Made by a program: the position numbers and the translations under genes | Shown: positions 33,551 through 42,536 of the stretch, piece after piece | Numbering within the stretch: position 1 is the stretch's first letter | Layout: each line of letters opens with the position of its first letter | The notes under the pieces: generated by a model | What the model saw: only the letters and a program-made list of their open reading frames with translations | Database searches by the model: none | What the model was told of the DNA's origin: nothing | Origin: Pseudomonas benzenivorans | GTDB taxonomy: Bacteria; Pseudomonadota; Gammaproteobacteria; Pseudomonadales; Pseudomonadaceae | DNA length: 64,000 nucleotides | Assembly: GCF_900100495.1 (NCBI RefSeq) | Contig: NZ_FNCT01000011.1 | Location: forward strand, 1 to 64,000 | Reading direction: 5' to 3'

Positions 33551-34645
33551 CTACCACAAGCGGTAGGGTGCTTGCTCTTCATCGGTTCCATAGCGAAGCG
33601 GCTGCGCGCCCGGCACGGCAATGCCCTGCGGCTCGGGTTCGTAGTGGACCGGCAGCGCAGCGCTGTCGTCCAGGCTTCCCTCGATCTGTCCGGACAGGTG
33701 GAATACCCCTGCCAGCACACCTGAGTCGGGGTTGCGCATCAGGTCGAGCCATTCTTCGTCGAAGGCGGCGTTCAGGTTCTGGCGCAGCTGCGCCTCCATC
33801 TCCGGCCGCTGGTTCTGCCGCACCAGGGCGGAGACCCCAGCCGCCCCCAGGGAAATCACCGCGCCGGCGACCCGGCCGACCACCGCCGAGACCGCGCTGG
33901 CGACGCCGTTGGTGGTGAGTTCGTTGGTCAGGCTTTCGCTGGTGCGTTTGGCGACCGAGGAAATGCCGGCGTCCGCCGCCCAGCCTCTCGCACCACCTGG
34001 GGCGTTGTGGATTCGCTCGACCAGGGCCACATAGGCCGGCAGCCGGTCGAGCGGCTCGGCGTGGACAATCTGATAGAGCGAAGCGCTGTGGTTGGCTGGA
34101 GGCGCCAGCGCAATCGCAGGAATGCCCTGCAGCCGGCGGTCGAATTGATCCAGAGGCACACCGTAACGCGGCGCGATTGCCCGCACCCGCTCGCCGAGCC
34201 GACGCACGTAGAGTCGGGTCGCCTGCTCCATGACCAGGTCGGGATCGATCGTCTCGGCGACGGGCTCCAGCACGCGATCGCGGTATTGCTCCTGGAGATA
34301 GAGAGCCAATCGATCCACGACCGGCGCCTTCTCGCCTCCGGCATTGAGCTGGTACCAGGTCACCTTCATGCTCAGCCATTGCCGGGTCCAGTAGCTGGAA
34401 AACCAGGGGATAAAGGCGCTATCGGTGCGCTGGTAGACGAGGTCCATCCAGCGCTGCATGTTGTCGTGTGCGTAGCTGGCGGCCTGCTCGGTCGCGTCTC
34501 GCGACGCTGCGACTATGTCGCTATCGACCTGCCGCCAGGTGGCTTGCGAGATCACCGGCGCAGGTTGGTCAGCGAGGCGGTCTGAAGTGGCGCACCCTGC
34601 CAGCGTTACCATCAAGGCAACGACCAGACAGCGCAGACTCGACAT
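33551..34645 (-). CDS. Predicted lipoprotein of unknown function
   Basis: Protein of 364 aa with lipoprotein signal MSSLRCLVVALMVTLAGCAT (lipobox LAGC). The mature part is mostly alpha-helical and charged. There is a small hydrophobic Gly/Ala segment at about residues 245-275 (GVASAVSAVVGRVAGAVISL), possibly a membrane-inserting hairpin. I do not recognise a family motif. It is a single gene bounded by repeats on both sides, and coding quality is good throughout. Confidence 0.75.
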   Translation of the reverse strand: MSSLRCLVVALMVTLAGCATSDRLADQPAPVISQATWRQVDSDIVAASRDATEQAASYAHDNMQRWMDLVYQRTDSAFIPWFSSYWTRQWLSMKVTWYQLNAGGEKAPVVDRLALYLQEQYRDRVLEPVAETIDPDLVMEQATRLYVRRLGERVRAIAPRYGVPLDQFDRRLQGIPAIALAPPANHSASLYQIVHAEPLDRLPAYVALVERIHNAPGGARGWAADAGISSVAKRTSESLTNELTTNGVASAVSAVVGRVAGAVISLGAAGVSALVRQNQRPEMEAQLRQNLNAAFDEEWLDLMRNPDSGVLAGVFHLSGQIEGSLDDSAALPVHYEPEPQGIAVPGAQPLRYGTDEEQAPYRLW

Positions 34646-34922
34646 CGCAGGCCCTAGATCGGGCCCGACAGCGGTGACTCCACCACCCTCGGACCTGTTT
34701 CATCCGGCCCTGTCACAGTGTTCATACGGCTTTCGCTGCTCCGCAGAGCTCGACAGACTGCACTCTCCCTACCAATAAACTGCATGCGCCGCCGTCACCA
34801 AGCCTTCGCCCGCGCAAGGTTCGACACGTGCGACTGCAGTCACTTCAGTGTAGGTTTCGAAACTGGCAGTGGGTCGACCGTAGATCGTCCCGTTCCACCG
34901 CGACCGCCATGCTGCGCACGGC

Positions 34923-35193
34923 CTAGGGTCTGTTCCCGTTTCATTCGCGGTCGCGCCGGAGCCAGTTTTTGCGCGAGGCAAGGCACGAGGAGCGTGGTTT
35001 GGTTGTTCCAAATAAGCGACGAGAAACGCCGCATCGCGCAAAAACTGGCCCGGCCCGCAGGGTTGCGCGGGAAATGGCCCCCGCTGTTGTTGCAGGACTT
35101 GGCAAGGGAACAACCATTACCTGCGTCCTGCGCCTAACCGGGGGCCATTTCTCGCAGCAACGCGCCTCGCGATGAAACGGGAACAGACCCTAG
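34923..35193. mobile_element. 271-bp MITE with perfect 22-bp terminal inverted repeats
   Basis: CTAGGGTCTGTTCCCGTTTCAT (34923-34944) and its exact complement (35172-35193) bound a 271-bp non-coding segment. An internal palindrome begins GCCAGTTTTTGCGCG and ends CGCGCAAAAACTGGC. The ends can be read as GGGTCTG... flanked by TA (IS630/Tc1-like target) or as including a 4-bp CTAG target. No transposase is present. The flanks 34646-34922 contain nothing I can identify. Confidence 0.75.
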
Positions 35194-35232
35194 TGTGCTG
35201 TCTCAGAATTATTGTTTCAAAGATTCCTGTCC

Positions 35233-35432
35233 GTAGGGTGCGCGGGGCCGCCTAGGCCGTGCGCACCAGGCACCCAGTTGTCAATGGTGCGCACGGCGCA
35301 CCCTACACAGGCCAGTCGTAGGGTGGGTTAGCCGCGTAGCGGCGTAACCCACCATGGATGTCGTCAGGAATCCCTGTGGCCGGCCCTGCGGGCCGGTCGG
35401 TGGGTTACGGCCTGCGGCCTAACCCACCCTAC
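35233..35432. repeat. Two adjacent palindromic repeats (GTAGGGTGCGC and GTAGGGTGGGTTA types)
   Basis: 35233-35306 is a GTAGGGTGCGC..GCGCACCCTAC unit. 35318-35432 is a larger palindrome, GTAGGGTGGGTTAGCCGC... to ...GGCCTAACCCACCCTAC. Together they form a REP cluster in the 1-kb gene-free interval 34646-35674. Confidence 0.8.
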
Positions 35433-35674
35433 GGAAATCAAGACATTAAAGGACCGGATCAATAACCGTACAACCCTGGCACCAGCTGTGGTCGGCCACG
35501 GCCGACGCATTCAGCCGCGGGCGATCCGCTTGTCTATAGTGAACCCATGGGCGCATGCCCGCCCCGGCGAGCAGCTCGCCGCCCGGGTCGGCCCCTGCAC
35601 CATGGCCGGCGCGCCACAGGCAAGGCCGCCGCAATCTGCAGCGGCCCCTTCCAACCAGCCAGGCACGGGCAGAC

Positions 35675-36571
35675 GTGAAGAAACGACGAATCGCGGTAGT
35701 CGGCCTGGGGAAACTCGGGCGCACATGTGCCGAAGCCCTGCTGGCCGATCAGACCCTGACGCTGGCGGGCGTCGTGCGGCGCAGCGCCGCCAGCGTGGAC
35801 TGGCTCGGTGACGTGCCGGTAGTCGGCCACCTCAGCGAACTGCAAGAAGTCGACGCCGCCCTGCTCTGCGTGCCGCCGGATAGCGTGCTCGGCACCGCGC
35901 AGGAGATCATGCAAAAGCGCACCCCGGTCGTGGAATGCGCACGCCTGCACGGCGAAGCCTTTGTCGCCCACCATGCCGAGATGCAGCGCATGGCGCATCT
36001 GTACAAGGCGCGCGCGGTGGTCGGCGCCGGCTGGGATCCGGGCATCCTCTCCCTGCTGCGCGGCCAGTTCGCCCTGCTGATCCCCCACGGGCATACCCAG
36101 AGCAGCCTGCATACCGCGACCAGCCTGCACCATACGCTGGCGGCGGAAGGGATCGGTGGCGTGCGCAAGGCACTGGCGACGGAGCTGATAACCCGGGACG
36201 GAACGGCCCAGCGCTACGTGTATGTCGAACTCGAGCCCGGAGCGGACGCAGCCGCCGTCGAGCAAGCCATCAGCCGCGACCCGCTCTACCTGGACGAGCA
36301 GACCCTGGTGTTCCCGGTGGACAGCGTCGCCGCGCTGGAAGAAAGCAATCGCGGCCTGTTGCTGGAGCGCCATGCGGCAGCCGGCGACCCGAGCCATGCC
36401 AGTCTGTTGCTGGAAGCGCGCTTCAACGAGACGCAACTGGCCGCGCGCATGATGCTGGCCGCCGCGCGGGCGCTGCCGTTCCTGCATGCTGGCGCCCACT
36501 CGTTGTTCGACCTGCCGCCCGGCGTGCTCTGGGGCGACCAGGGCACTGCCAGCGCCAGGGAATGGATGTGA
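35675..36571 (+). CDS. Diaminopimelate dehydrogenase-like oxidoreductase
   Basis: NAD(P)-binding protein (298 aa) with KKRRIAVVGLGKLGRTCAEA as Rossmann motif. It carries GAGWDPGILSLLRG, the counterpart of the GWDPG segment of meso-diaminopimelate D-dehydrogenase. The downstream layout (HTQSS..., YVYVELEPGAD, LLLEARFNE) also fits that family. It is shorter than the usual ~325 aa. The GTG start at 35675 is chosen because the homologous core begins there and the longer reading frame upstream is low-complexity; the ribosome site is weak. The reaction could be on D-amino acids or another amino acid. I would not name it ddh without a structural comparison. Confidence 0.65.
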   Translation: MKKRRIAVVGLGKLGRTCAEALLADQTLTLAGVVRRSAASVDWLGDVPVVGHLSELQEVDAALLCVPPDSVLGTAQEIMQKRTPVVECARLHGEAFVAHHAEMQRMAHLYKARAVVGAGWDPGILSLLRGQFALLIPHGHTQSSLHTATSLHHTLAAEGIGGVRKALATELITRDGTAQRYVYVELEPGADAAAVEQAISRDPLYLDEQTLVFPVDSVAALEESNRGLLLERHAAAGDPSHASLLLEARFNETQLAARMMLAAARALPFLHAGAHSLFDLPPGVLWGDQGTASAREWM

Positions 36572-37216
36572 ACGCCCTGGCGCGCTGGCATCCGCACAGC
36601 GCCTTGAAAGTTCGATCACCACGGCAATTCAGGCGTCTGGCGCAAACCTCGATTTAGCATGAAAGTCGCACGGCGACGCCCTCCTTGTGTCCTTCTCCCT
36701 CCGGGAGAAGGTGGCGCGAAGCGCCGGATGAGGGAAGCGGGCATACCGCGAAGGCTTTCATCATTGGGGGTGCCTCTCGCAGCATGCTCGTTAACGGGCT
36801 GATGTTCCTTTGCCTCGACAATTGGAACGACCAATCCGCCGCATCCCAGTCGCGCGCGGCATAGCGCACGATTCGTCGGAATAACTCGTCTGCGTTCTTG
36901 CATAGGCGGGGGTCGCCTGTTTAAATCCGACTCATAGGTCGCGTGGTGACCAATAAGTCACGTCGACCATCTAAGCGCGTCCGCGCTGCTGCTTGCCTGC
37001 TCTGCCGCTGCCTGATCGAACCGGAGGGATCCCATGCTTCGCCACACGGAAATCGCCCCGAAAAATCTTTGCAACTAATTGAGCGTAAACAAGTCGTTTA
37101 TTCGTTCGCCTGGTATTTGAGTATCAGGTCCAGGTGTTCCGCTGTCTGCTATATGGCCCCGCGAACAGCCGCCCAGGCTGCCCGCTGAGTCCAACTTGTG
37201 CCAGGAGGCTAACGAC
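36572..37216. other. Gene-poor spacer with possible gene remnant
   Basis: Contains a CTTCTCCCTCCGGGAGAAGG hairpin (~36688-36708). On the minus strand (36775-36905) a short uninterrupted stretch encodes IVRYAARDWDAADWSFQLSR, which looks coding but has no start, no recognised family and no continuation. The AT-richer part 37060-37130 probably includes the phaG promoter; I see no clear consensus. Confidence 0.35.
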
Positions 37217-38125
37217 ATGAGGCCGGAAACTGCCATCGTCGAGATTCACAGTAAGTACAGGGTCTATACCGAACGCTACCTCAACGCCGCCGCCGACAAG
37301 ACCATCATCCTGGTCAACGGCTCGCTCGCGACCACCGCATCCTTCGCCCAAACGCTGCGTTACCTGCAACCGCGCTTCAACGTGGTGCTCTACGACCAGC
37401 CCTACGCCGGCCAGTCGAGACTGCACAATCGCCACGACCGGCCGATCCGCAAGGAAGACGAGGCCGAGATACTCCTGGAGTTGATCGAACACTTCCATGC
37501 AGACCATGTGCTGTCCTTCTCCTGGGGCGGCGCGGCTACGCTGCTGGCACTAGCCCAGCGGCCGCGACGGATCGAGAAGGCCGTGATCAGTTCATTCGCG
37601 GCGCGGATCAATCAGCCGATGCGCGACTACCTGGAGCGCGGCCTGGACTTTCTCCTGGACCGCGACCGCCTCAACGTTGGCCGGCTGATCAACGACACCA
37701 TCGGCAAGCACCTGCCGTCGCTGTTCAAGCGCTTCAACTACCGCCATGTCAGCAACCTGGCCGAGCACGAATACCTGCAGATGCACTTCCATATCCACGA
37801 GGTGCTGGCGCAGGACACCCAGTGCTACGTCGCCTGTGCCGAAGCCATCGACATCCCACTGCTGTTCGTCAACGGCGAGTGGGACGAGTACACCACGGCG
37901 GGCGACGCCCGCCTTTTCGCCGGTCATGCCCCGCAGTGCCAGTTCCGCACCATCAAGAACACCGGGCACTTCCTCGATCTGGAACACAAGGCGGCCTGGC
38001 ACGACACCCAGCAGGCCTTACTCGGCTTCCTGCAGCCGGTATCCACCCCGGCCAAACCGAAGAGCGAGCAGCAGCAGTCGGACAAACCATACCGCTATGC
38101 CGCCAGAGAACGCATAGCCACTTGA
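37217..38125 (+). CDS. phaG: (R)-3-hydroxyacyl-ACP:CoA transacylase / thioesterase PhaG
   Basis: Alpha/beta-hydrolase-fold enzyme (302 aa) diverting (R)-3-hydroxyacyl-ACP from fatty acid synthesis to PHA precursors. It matches the known P. putida protein closely: MRPE start, TIILVNGSLATTASFAQT, FSWGGAATLLAL with Ser102, NGEWDEYTT with Asp223, and NTGHFLDLEHK with His251, all at the catalytic positions known for PhaG/RhlA. AGGAGG 8 bases before the ATG fixes the start. RhlA is the nearest alternative, but the RIVHDTIGKHLPSLF-like block (VGRLINDTIGKHLPSLFKRF) and the phaC gene downstream favour PhaG. Confidence 0.93.
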   Translation: MRPETAIVEIHSKYRVYTERYLNAAADKTIILVNGSLATTASFAQTLRYLQPRFNVVLYDQPYAGQSRLHNRHDRPIRKEDEAEILLELIEHFHADHVLSFSWGGAATLLALAQRPRRIEKAVISSFAARINQPMRDYLERGLDFLLDRDRLNVGRLINDTIGKHLPSLFKRFNYRHVSNLAEHEYLQMHFHIHEVLAQDTQCYVACAEAIDIPLLFVNGEWDEYTTAGDARLFAGHAPQCQFRTIKNTGHFLDLEHKAAWHDTQQALLGFLQPVSTPAKPKSEQQQSDKPYRYAARERIAT

Positions 38126-38170
38126 CCATTAATCGAGACCTGTCTACGGCTTAATGCTTCGCGACGATTT

Positions 38171-38205
38171 GGCTGCAACAGCATGCCGTGCTGGCAGCCC
38201 TTTTG
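38171..38205 (+). terminator. Hairpin with T-tract between phaG and phaC
   Basis: GGCTGC pairs with GCAGCC around an inner CAGCA/TGCTG stem, then CTTTTG follows. It could terminate phaG transcripts or attenuate read-through into phaC. The T-tract is short. Confidence 0.55.
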
Positions 38206-38245
38206 TTCGGCTCTATGCCGGAATGACAACGGAGTGTAATTTTCA

Positions 38246-39931
38246 ATGCGAGAGAAACCAGCGTCGGGCCCCTTGCCCGTACCCGCAACCTTTGTGAATG
38301 CAGAACAAAGCACCATGGTCGGCCTACGCGGCCGCAACCTGGTCTCCACCCTGCGCACCGTGGCCCTGCAGGGCCTCAAGCAGCCGATTCACAGCACCCG
38401 CCATGTTCTGGCCCTCGGCGGCCAACTGGGTCGCGTGCTGCGTGGCGACACGGTGCATCAGCCCAATGCCCAGGATGCGCGCTTCCGCGACCCGTCCTGG
38501 CAACTCAACCCGTTCTACCGACGCGGTCTGCAGGCCTATCTGGCCTGGCAGAAGCAGCTCAACGCCTGGGTCGACGAGAGCGACCTGGCTGACGACGACC
38601 GCGCCCGCGCGCGCTTCGTCCTGTCCCTGCTGGGCGATGCCCTGGCGCCCTCCAACTCCCTGCTCAACCCGCTGGCGGTCAAGGAGCTGTTCAACTCCGG
38701 CGGCGCCAGCTTGGTCAAGGGCATCGGCCACCTGCTCGACGACCTGCGGCACAACGGCGGCATGCCCAGCCAGGTGAGCAAACAGGCCTTCGAGGTCGGT
38801 CGCAACCTGGCCACCACCCCCGGCGCGGTGGTGTTCCGCAACGAGTTGCTGGAACTGATCCAGTACCAGCCGATGAGCGAGCAACAATACGCCCGGCCAC
38901 TGCTTATCGTGCCGCCGCAAATCAACAAGTTCTATATCTTCGATCTGGCCAGCGACAAGAGCTTCGTCCAGTACGCCCTGAAGAACGGCCTGCAGACCTT
39001 CATCATCAGCTGGCGCAACCCCGACGCTCGGCACCGCGAGTGGGGCCTGTCGAGCTACGTGCAGGCCCTGGAAGAGGCCATGGATGTGTGCCGGGCGATC
39101 ACCGGCAGCAAGGCAGTCAACCTGATGGGCGCCTGCTCCGGCGGCCTGACCATCGCCGCCCTGCAAGGCCACCTGCAAGCCAAGCGCCAGCTGCGCAAGG
39201 TGGCCAGCGCCACCTACCTGGTCAGCCTGCTCGACAGCCAGGTGGAGAGCCCCGCGGCGCTGTTCGTTGACGAACAGACCCTCGAGGCGGCCAAGCGCCG
39301 CTCCTACCAGCAAGGCGTGCTGAATGGCCGCGACATGGCCAAGATGTTCGCCTGGATGCGGCCGAACGATTTGATCTGGAACTACTGGATCAACAACTAC
39401 CTGCTCGGCAAACAACCGCCGGCCTTCGATATCCTCTACTGGAACAACGACAACACCCATCTGCCGGCCGCCCTGCATCGCGACCTGATCGACTTCTTCA
39501 AACACAACCCGCTGATCCATGCCGGCGGCCTGGAAGTCTGCGGCACCCCGGTCGATTTGCAGAAGGTCACGGTGGACAGCTTCCACGTGGCCGGCATCAA
39601 CGACCACATCACCCCCTGGGACGCGGTATACCGCTCGACCCTGCTGATCGGCGGCGAACCGCGCTTCGTGCTGTCCAACAGCGGACACATCCAGAGCATC
39701 CTCAACCCGCCGGGCAACCCCAAGGCCAACTACCTCGAGAGCGGCAAGCTCAGCTCCGACCCGCGCGCCTGGTACTTCGACGCGCAGAAGCACGATGGCA
39801 GCTGGTGGCCAGAGTGGCTGGGGTGGATCCAGGCGCGCTCCGGCGAACAACGCCAGACCCAACTGGCCCTGGGCAATCGCAAGCACCCGCCGATGGAGGC
39901 CGCACCCGGCACCTACGTGCATGTGCACTAG
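38246..39931 (+). CDS. phaC: Class II poly(3-hydroxyalkanoate) synthase
   Basis: Medium-chain-length PHA polymerase (561 aa) that makes polyester granules from (R)-3-hydroxyacyl-CoA. The catalytic triad is visible: Cys297 in NLMGACSGGLTIAA (lipase-like box with Cys), Asp453 in VAGINDHITPWDAVY and His481 in LSNSGHIQSILNPPGNPK. Length and motifs fit the Pseudomonas PhaC1/PhaC2 class. No phaZ, second phaC, phaD, phaF or phaI follows. It lies 120 bp behind phaG, so the pair links fatty acid synthesis directly to polymer formation. Start at 38246, with GGAG about 11 bases upstream. Confidence 0.94.
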   Translation: MREKPASGPLPVPATFVNAEQSTMVGLRGRNLVSTLRTVALQGLKQPIHSTRHVLALGGQLGRVLRGDTVHQPNAQDARFRDPSWQLNPFYRRGLQAYLAWQKQLNAWVDESDLADDDRARARFVLSLLGDALAPSNSLLNPLAVKELFNSGGASLVKGIGHLLDDLRHNGGMPSQVSKQAFEVGRNLATTPGAVVFRNELLELIQYQPMSEQQYARPLLIVPPQINKFYIFDLASDKSFVQYALKNGLQTFIISWRNPDARHREWGLSSYVQALEEAMDVCRAITGSKAVNLMGACSGGLTIAALQGHLQAKRQLRKVASATYLVSLLDSQVESPAALFVDEQTLEAAKRRSYQQGVLNGRDMAKMFAWMRPNDLIWNYWINNYLLGKQPPAFDILYWNNDNTHLPAALHRDLIDFFKHNPLIHAGGLEVCGTPVDLQKVTVDSFHVAGINDHITPWDAVYRSTLLIGGEPRFVLSNSGHIQSILNPPGNPKANYLESGKLSSDPRAWYFDAQKHDGSWWPEWLGWIQARSGEQRQTQLALGNRKHPPMEAAPGTYVHVH

Positions 39932-40101
39932 TGGCCTGTCCTGGAAATGCGTTCAAGAACTGGTGAGCGAACTTTTCTGTCAGCCAAGGCGCCGCGACGA
40001 GTCATAGCAGGGCTATGGCGAGGAGTGGCAACGCCGGATGGCGGGAAAGGGCGCCATCAGAATTGAGCGGTTATTTTCGGGACAGGACACCAGTGGCCTG
40101 T
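39930..40101. mobile_element. Short MITE-like insertion with 10-bp direct repeat
   Basis: AGTGGCCTGT occurs at 39930-39939 and again at 40092-40101, bracketing about 152 bp. The ends of that segment contain an imperfect inverted repeat (TGTCCTGGAAAT versus, reversed, TGTCCCGAAAAT). It is non-coding and begins right at the phaC stop region. Confidence 0.5.
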
Positions 40102-40311
40102 TTGCTTAGTTCGTTAACTTGAATCCGAGCGAGCAAGCGCTGGTCTCCCCTCTCCCTAAGGAGCGGGGCGCGTAGCCAGGGGCCGGGGGTGAGGGAAGCG
40201 CTAACAGGCCGTTGAAAAACTACCTGCGTTGCCGATACGTCGTTAACGCTCATGGCAGTCGCCGCCACCCCCCGCTGATGAAAGCGGTCTTTCACGCTAA
40301 TACACCTCCCG

Positions 40312-40511
40312 TAGGAGCGGCGGGGGCGCCTAGCCCATGCCCGCGAAGCTTTTGCTTCGAGAGCTTTCGCGGGCATGGAACTAGGCGCCCCCCCGCTCCT
40401 ACACAAAACAGGCTCACCAGCCCCGGTTGTCAGGCTCGTAGGGTGCGCTGTGCGCACCAGGCCCCCGGTTGTCAGTGGTGCGCACGGCCTAGGCGGCCCC
40501 GCGCACCCTAC
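40312..40511. repeat. Two REP hairpins downstream of trkH
   Basis: 40312-40402 is a long GTAGGAGCGGCGGGGGCGCC..GGCGCCCCCCCGCTCCTAC palindrome with an inner CCATGCCCGCGAA / TTCGCGGGCATGG stem. 40438-40511 is a GTAGGGTGCGC..GCGCACCCTAC unit. Both lie between phaC and trkH, which converge, so they may end both transcripts. The remaining sequence 40102-40311 shows no gene. Confidence 0.8.
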
Positions 40512-40559
40512 ACAGGCCAGCCGCAGCCGCTTGAGCAATGATTATTGCGAGACAGCCCA

Positions 40560-42071
40560 CTAGAACCTCCAGAATGTTCTGGAGAACACAATCAATATCG
40601 GAAATATCTCCAAACGACCAAACAGCATGGCAACACACATCAACCACTTCGCGGGATCTTTGAGCGTGCCAAAACCTGCGGCGGTTTCGCCATACCCAAC
40701 CCCCATGTTGTTCATGCACGCGGCCACAGTGCCGAATGCTGTAACCAAATCGTGTCCGAGGGCCACCAACCCCCAAACGAAAACACAGGCAAAAAAGATA
40801 TACAGAAAAAACAGGCCCCACACCGAACGAATCACCCGATCGGATACTGAATGGCCGCCTACCTTGGTTGCCAGAATCGCACTGGGGTGAATCAGCTGTT
40901 TTATTTCGCGGCTGCCCTGCCGGTACAGCAAAAGAAAGCGCATGGCCTTGATGCCGCCACAGGTCGACCCCACGCAACCGCCGAAGAAGCTGGCGCCCAA
41001 CAGCAACAGAACCACATGCGCCGGCCAAGAAGGATAATCACCAGCCCCCAAACCATTGTCGGTCATGATTGATACGGCTTGGAAGAAGCCATGCACCATA
41101 GCGTCCTGCGCCTGAAAGGTGCCTGTTCGATATAATTCGATGCAAGTAACGCCCACGACCAAGGACAGAATCAGAATGAAGAATCTGAATTCGGAGTTGT
41201 TCAGGATAGGCAAAAAACTACGCCGATTGATCGCCATGAAATACAAAGAGAAGTTCACTGCAGCCAAAATGGAGTAAACCCCTCCCACCAGCTCGATCTG
41301 CGGGCTGTTATAAAACCCCAGGCTGCTGCCGTGAGTAGAAAAGCCCCCCAATGAGACCGTGGACAGGCTGTGGCATAGCGCATCGAACCAATCCATTCCG
41401 GCCAAGAAGAAAGACACGCCGCATGCAAACGCCAAGCCGGTATAAATCATCCATAGGTGCTTGGCGGTGTCTGCCAAGCGGGGAGTGAACTTCTCCTCCT
41501 TTAATGGCCCCGGCATTTCAGACTGATAGAGCTTGGCGCCACCAATGCCCAGGAATGGCATGACGGCAACGGCCAGCACAATGATTCCAAGGCCACCCAG
41601 GAAATTCAATTGCGCACGGTAATAGAGTATGGACTTAGGCAGATTGTCTATATCGTCCAACACCGAAGCGCCAGTCGTGGTAATACCCGAGATGCCTTCG
41701 AAAACGGCATCGACCAGAGTAAGCCCAAGGCGGCTGTCGAAATAAAGCGGCATGGTGCTGATGACGGAAAATATCAGCCAGAAGAGTACCGCCACCAAGA
41801 AGCCATCGCGTGTTTGCAGAGTCTTCTCACCACCCCTCGTGCCCATCCAGCCTGCCATGCCAACTGAAAAAGCAACCACGAAAGTGGCCAGGAACGATGT
41901 CAGGTTTTTCTCGCCGAATATCAATCCGATCACAATCGGAATTGGCATGGAGAGGCTGTATAGAACAACCAGAAAACTACACAGATGTAAGATAGTTGTA
42001 TGCCGTGGGCTTCTTTGCATTATTTGAATCGCAGCAACAATACGATTCGACATGCTAGATACCGGCGACAT
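40560..42071 (-). CDS. trkH: Trk-type potassium uptake protein TrkH
   Basis: Inner-membrane K+ transport subunit (503 aa) of the TrkH/KtrB superfamily. The four pore-loop repeats each keep the filter glycine: GISGITTTGASVL, STVSLGGFSTHG, VSIMTDNGLGAGD and AACMNNMGVGYGE. Helices alternate throughout. It needs the cytoplasmic NAD-binding TrkA protein, whose gene is not in this window. Neither possible start (42071 or 42053) has a clear ribosome site. Base composition is lower in GC than the flanks, hinting at a different history. Confidence 0.92.
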   Translation of the reverse strand: MSPVSSMSNRIVAAIQIMQRSPRHTTILHLCSFLVVLYSLSMPIPIVIGLIFGEKNLTSFLATFVVAFSVGMAGWMGTRGGEKTLQTRDGFLVAVLFWLIFSVISTMPLYFDSRLGLTLVDAVFEGISGITTTGASVLDDIDNLPKSILYYRAQLNFLGGLGIIVLAVAVMPFLGIGGAKLYQSEMPGPLKEEKFTPRLADTAKHLWMIYTGLAFACGVSFFLAGMDWFDALCHSLSTVSLGGFSTHGSSLGFYNSPQIELVGGVYSILAAVNFSLYFMAINRRSFLPILNNSEFRFFILILSLVVGVTCIELYRTGTFQAQDAMVHGFFQAVSIMTDNGLGAGDYPSWPAHVVLLLLGASFFGGCVGSTCGGIKAMRFLLLYRQGSREIKQLIHPSAILATKVGGHSVSDRVIRSVWGLFFLYIFFACVFVWGLVALGHDLVTAFGTVAACMNNMGVGYGETAAGFGTLKDPAKWLMCVAMLFGRLEIFPILIVFSRTFWRF

Positions 42072-42239
42072 AAAGAATCTAGATCACCCAGAAGCCCTGC
42101 CGTAAAGAAAGCGTAAAATTCGGCTGGCAACGCTCGCATGTCCACCAAACTCTGCGACGGGCCGCAACGGGTCGACCCTGGCCGGTCATAACCGGCACCG
42201 ACAAGCGGGCTCGCCCAGCGGCCAGCCCGCCCTGCTTGG

Positions 42240-42536
42240 TTACAGCTGCAAACAGGTCTTCCGCGCCTGGTGATTGCCGCCGTAGGGCGAGCACAAGCGC
42301 TGATGCACCCGGCTGAGAAAACCGATCTCGAAGGCCCGGCGCTGCGCCCCAGCGGGCAGTGCGTCGCGCTCGAGAATCAGGTTGGCCCACAGCCAGCCGG
42401 TGTTGTCGTTGCTCAGCCAGGTCTGGGCGCTGGCCACGCCCTTGTCGAAGGCCTGGTGGCAGTTCACCGGCCACTTGATGATCGCGCCGCGATGGCCGTC
42501 GTGGGTCGGCAGGTAGCTGGTGCTGGGCTTATTCAT
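42240..42536 (-). CDS. Small protein, possibly QslA-like
   Basis: 98-aa protein starting MNKPSTSYLPTHDGHRG. The core AFDKGVASAQTWLSNDNTGW followed by LWANLILERDALPAGAQRRA resembles small Pseudomonas proteins annotated as LasR antiactivator QslA-like. That is a by-eye impression. GGGGAGGG 8 bases upstream supports translation. It overlaps the preceding small gene by 8 bp. Confidence 0.5.
   Translation of the reverse strand: MNKPSTSYLPTHDGHRGAIIKWPVNCHQAFDKGVASAQTWLSNDNTGWLWANLILERDALPAGAQRRAFEIGFLSRVHQRLCSPYGGNHQARKTCLQL

Noticed and set aside
38324..39928. A 534-codon minus frame over phaC
   Set aside because: Antisense shadow of phaC with no motif of its own. The catalytic triad and family match are on the plus strand.
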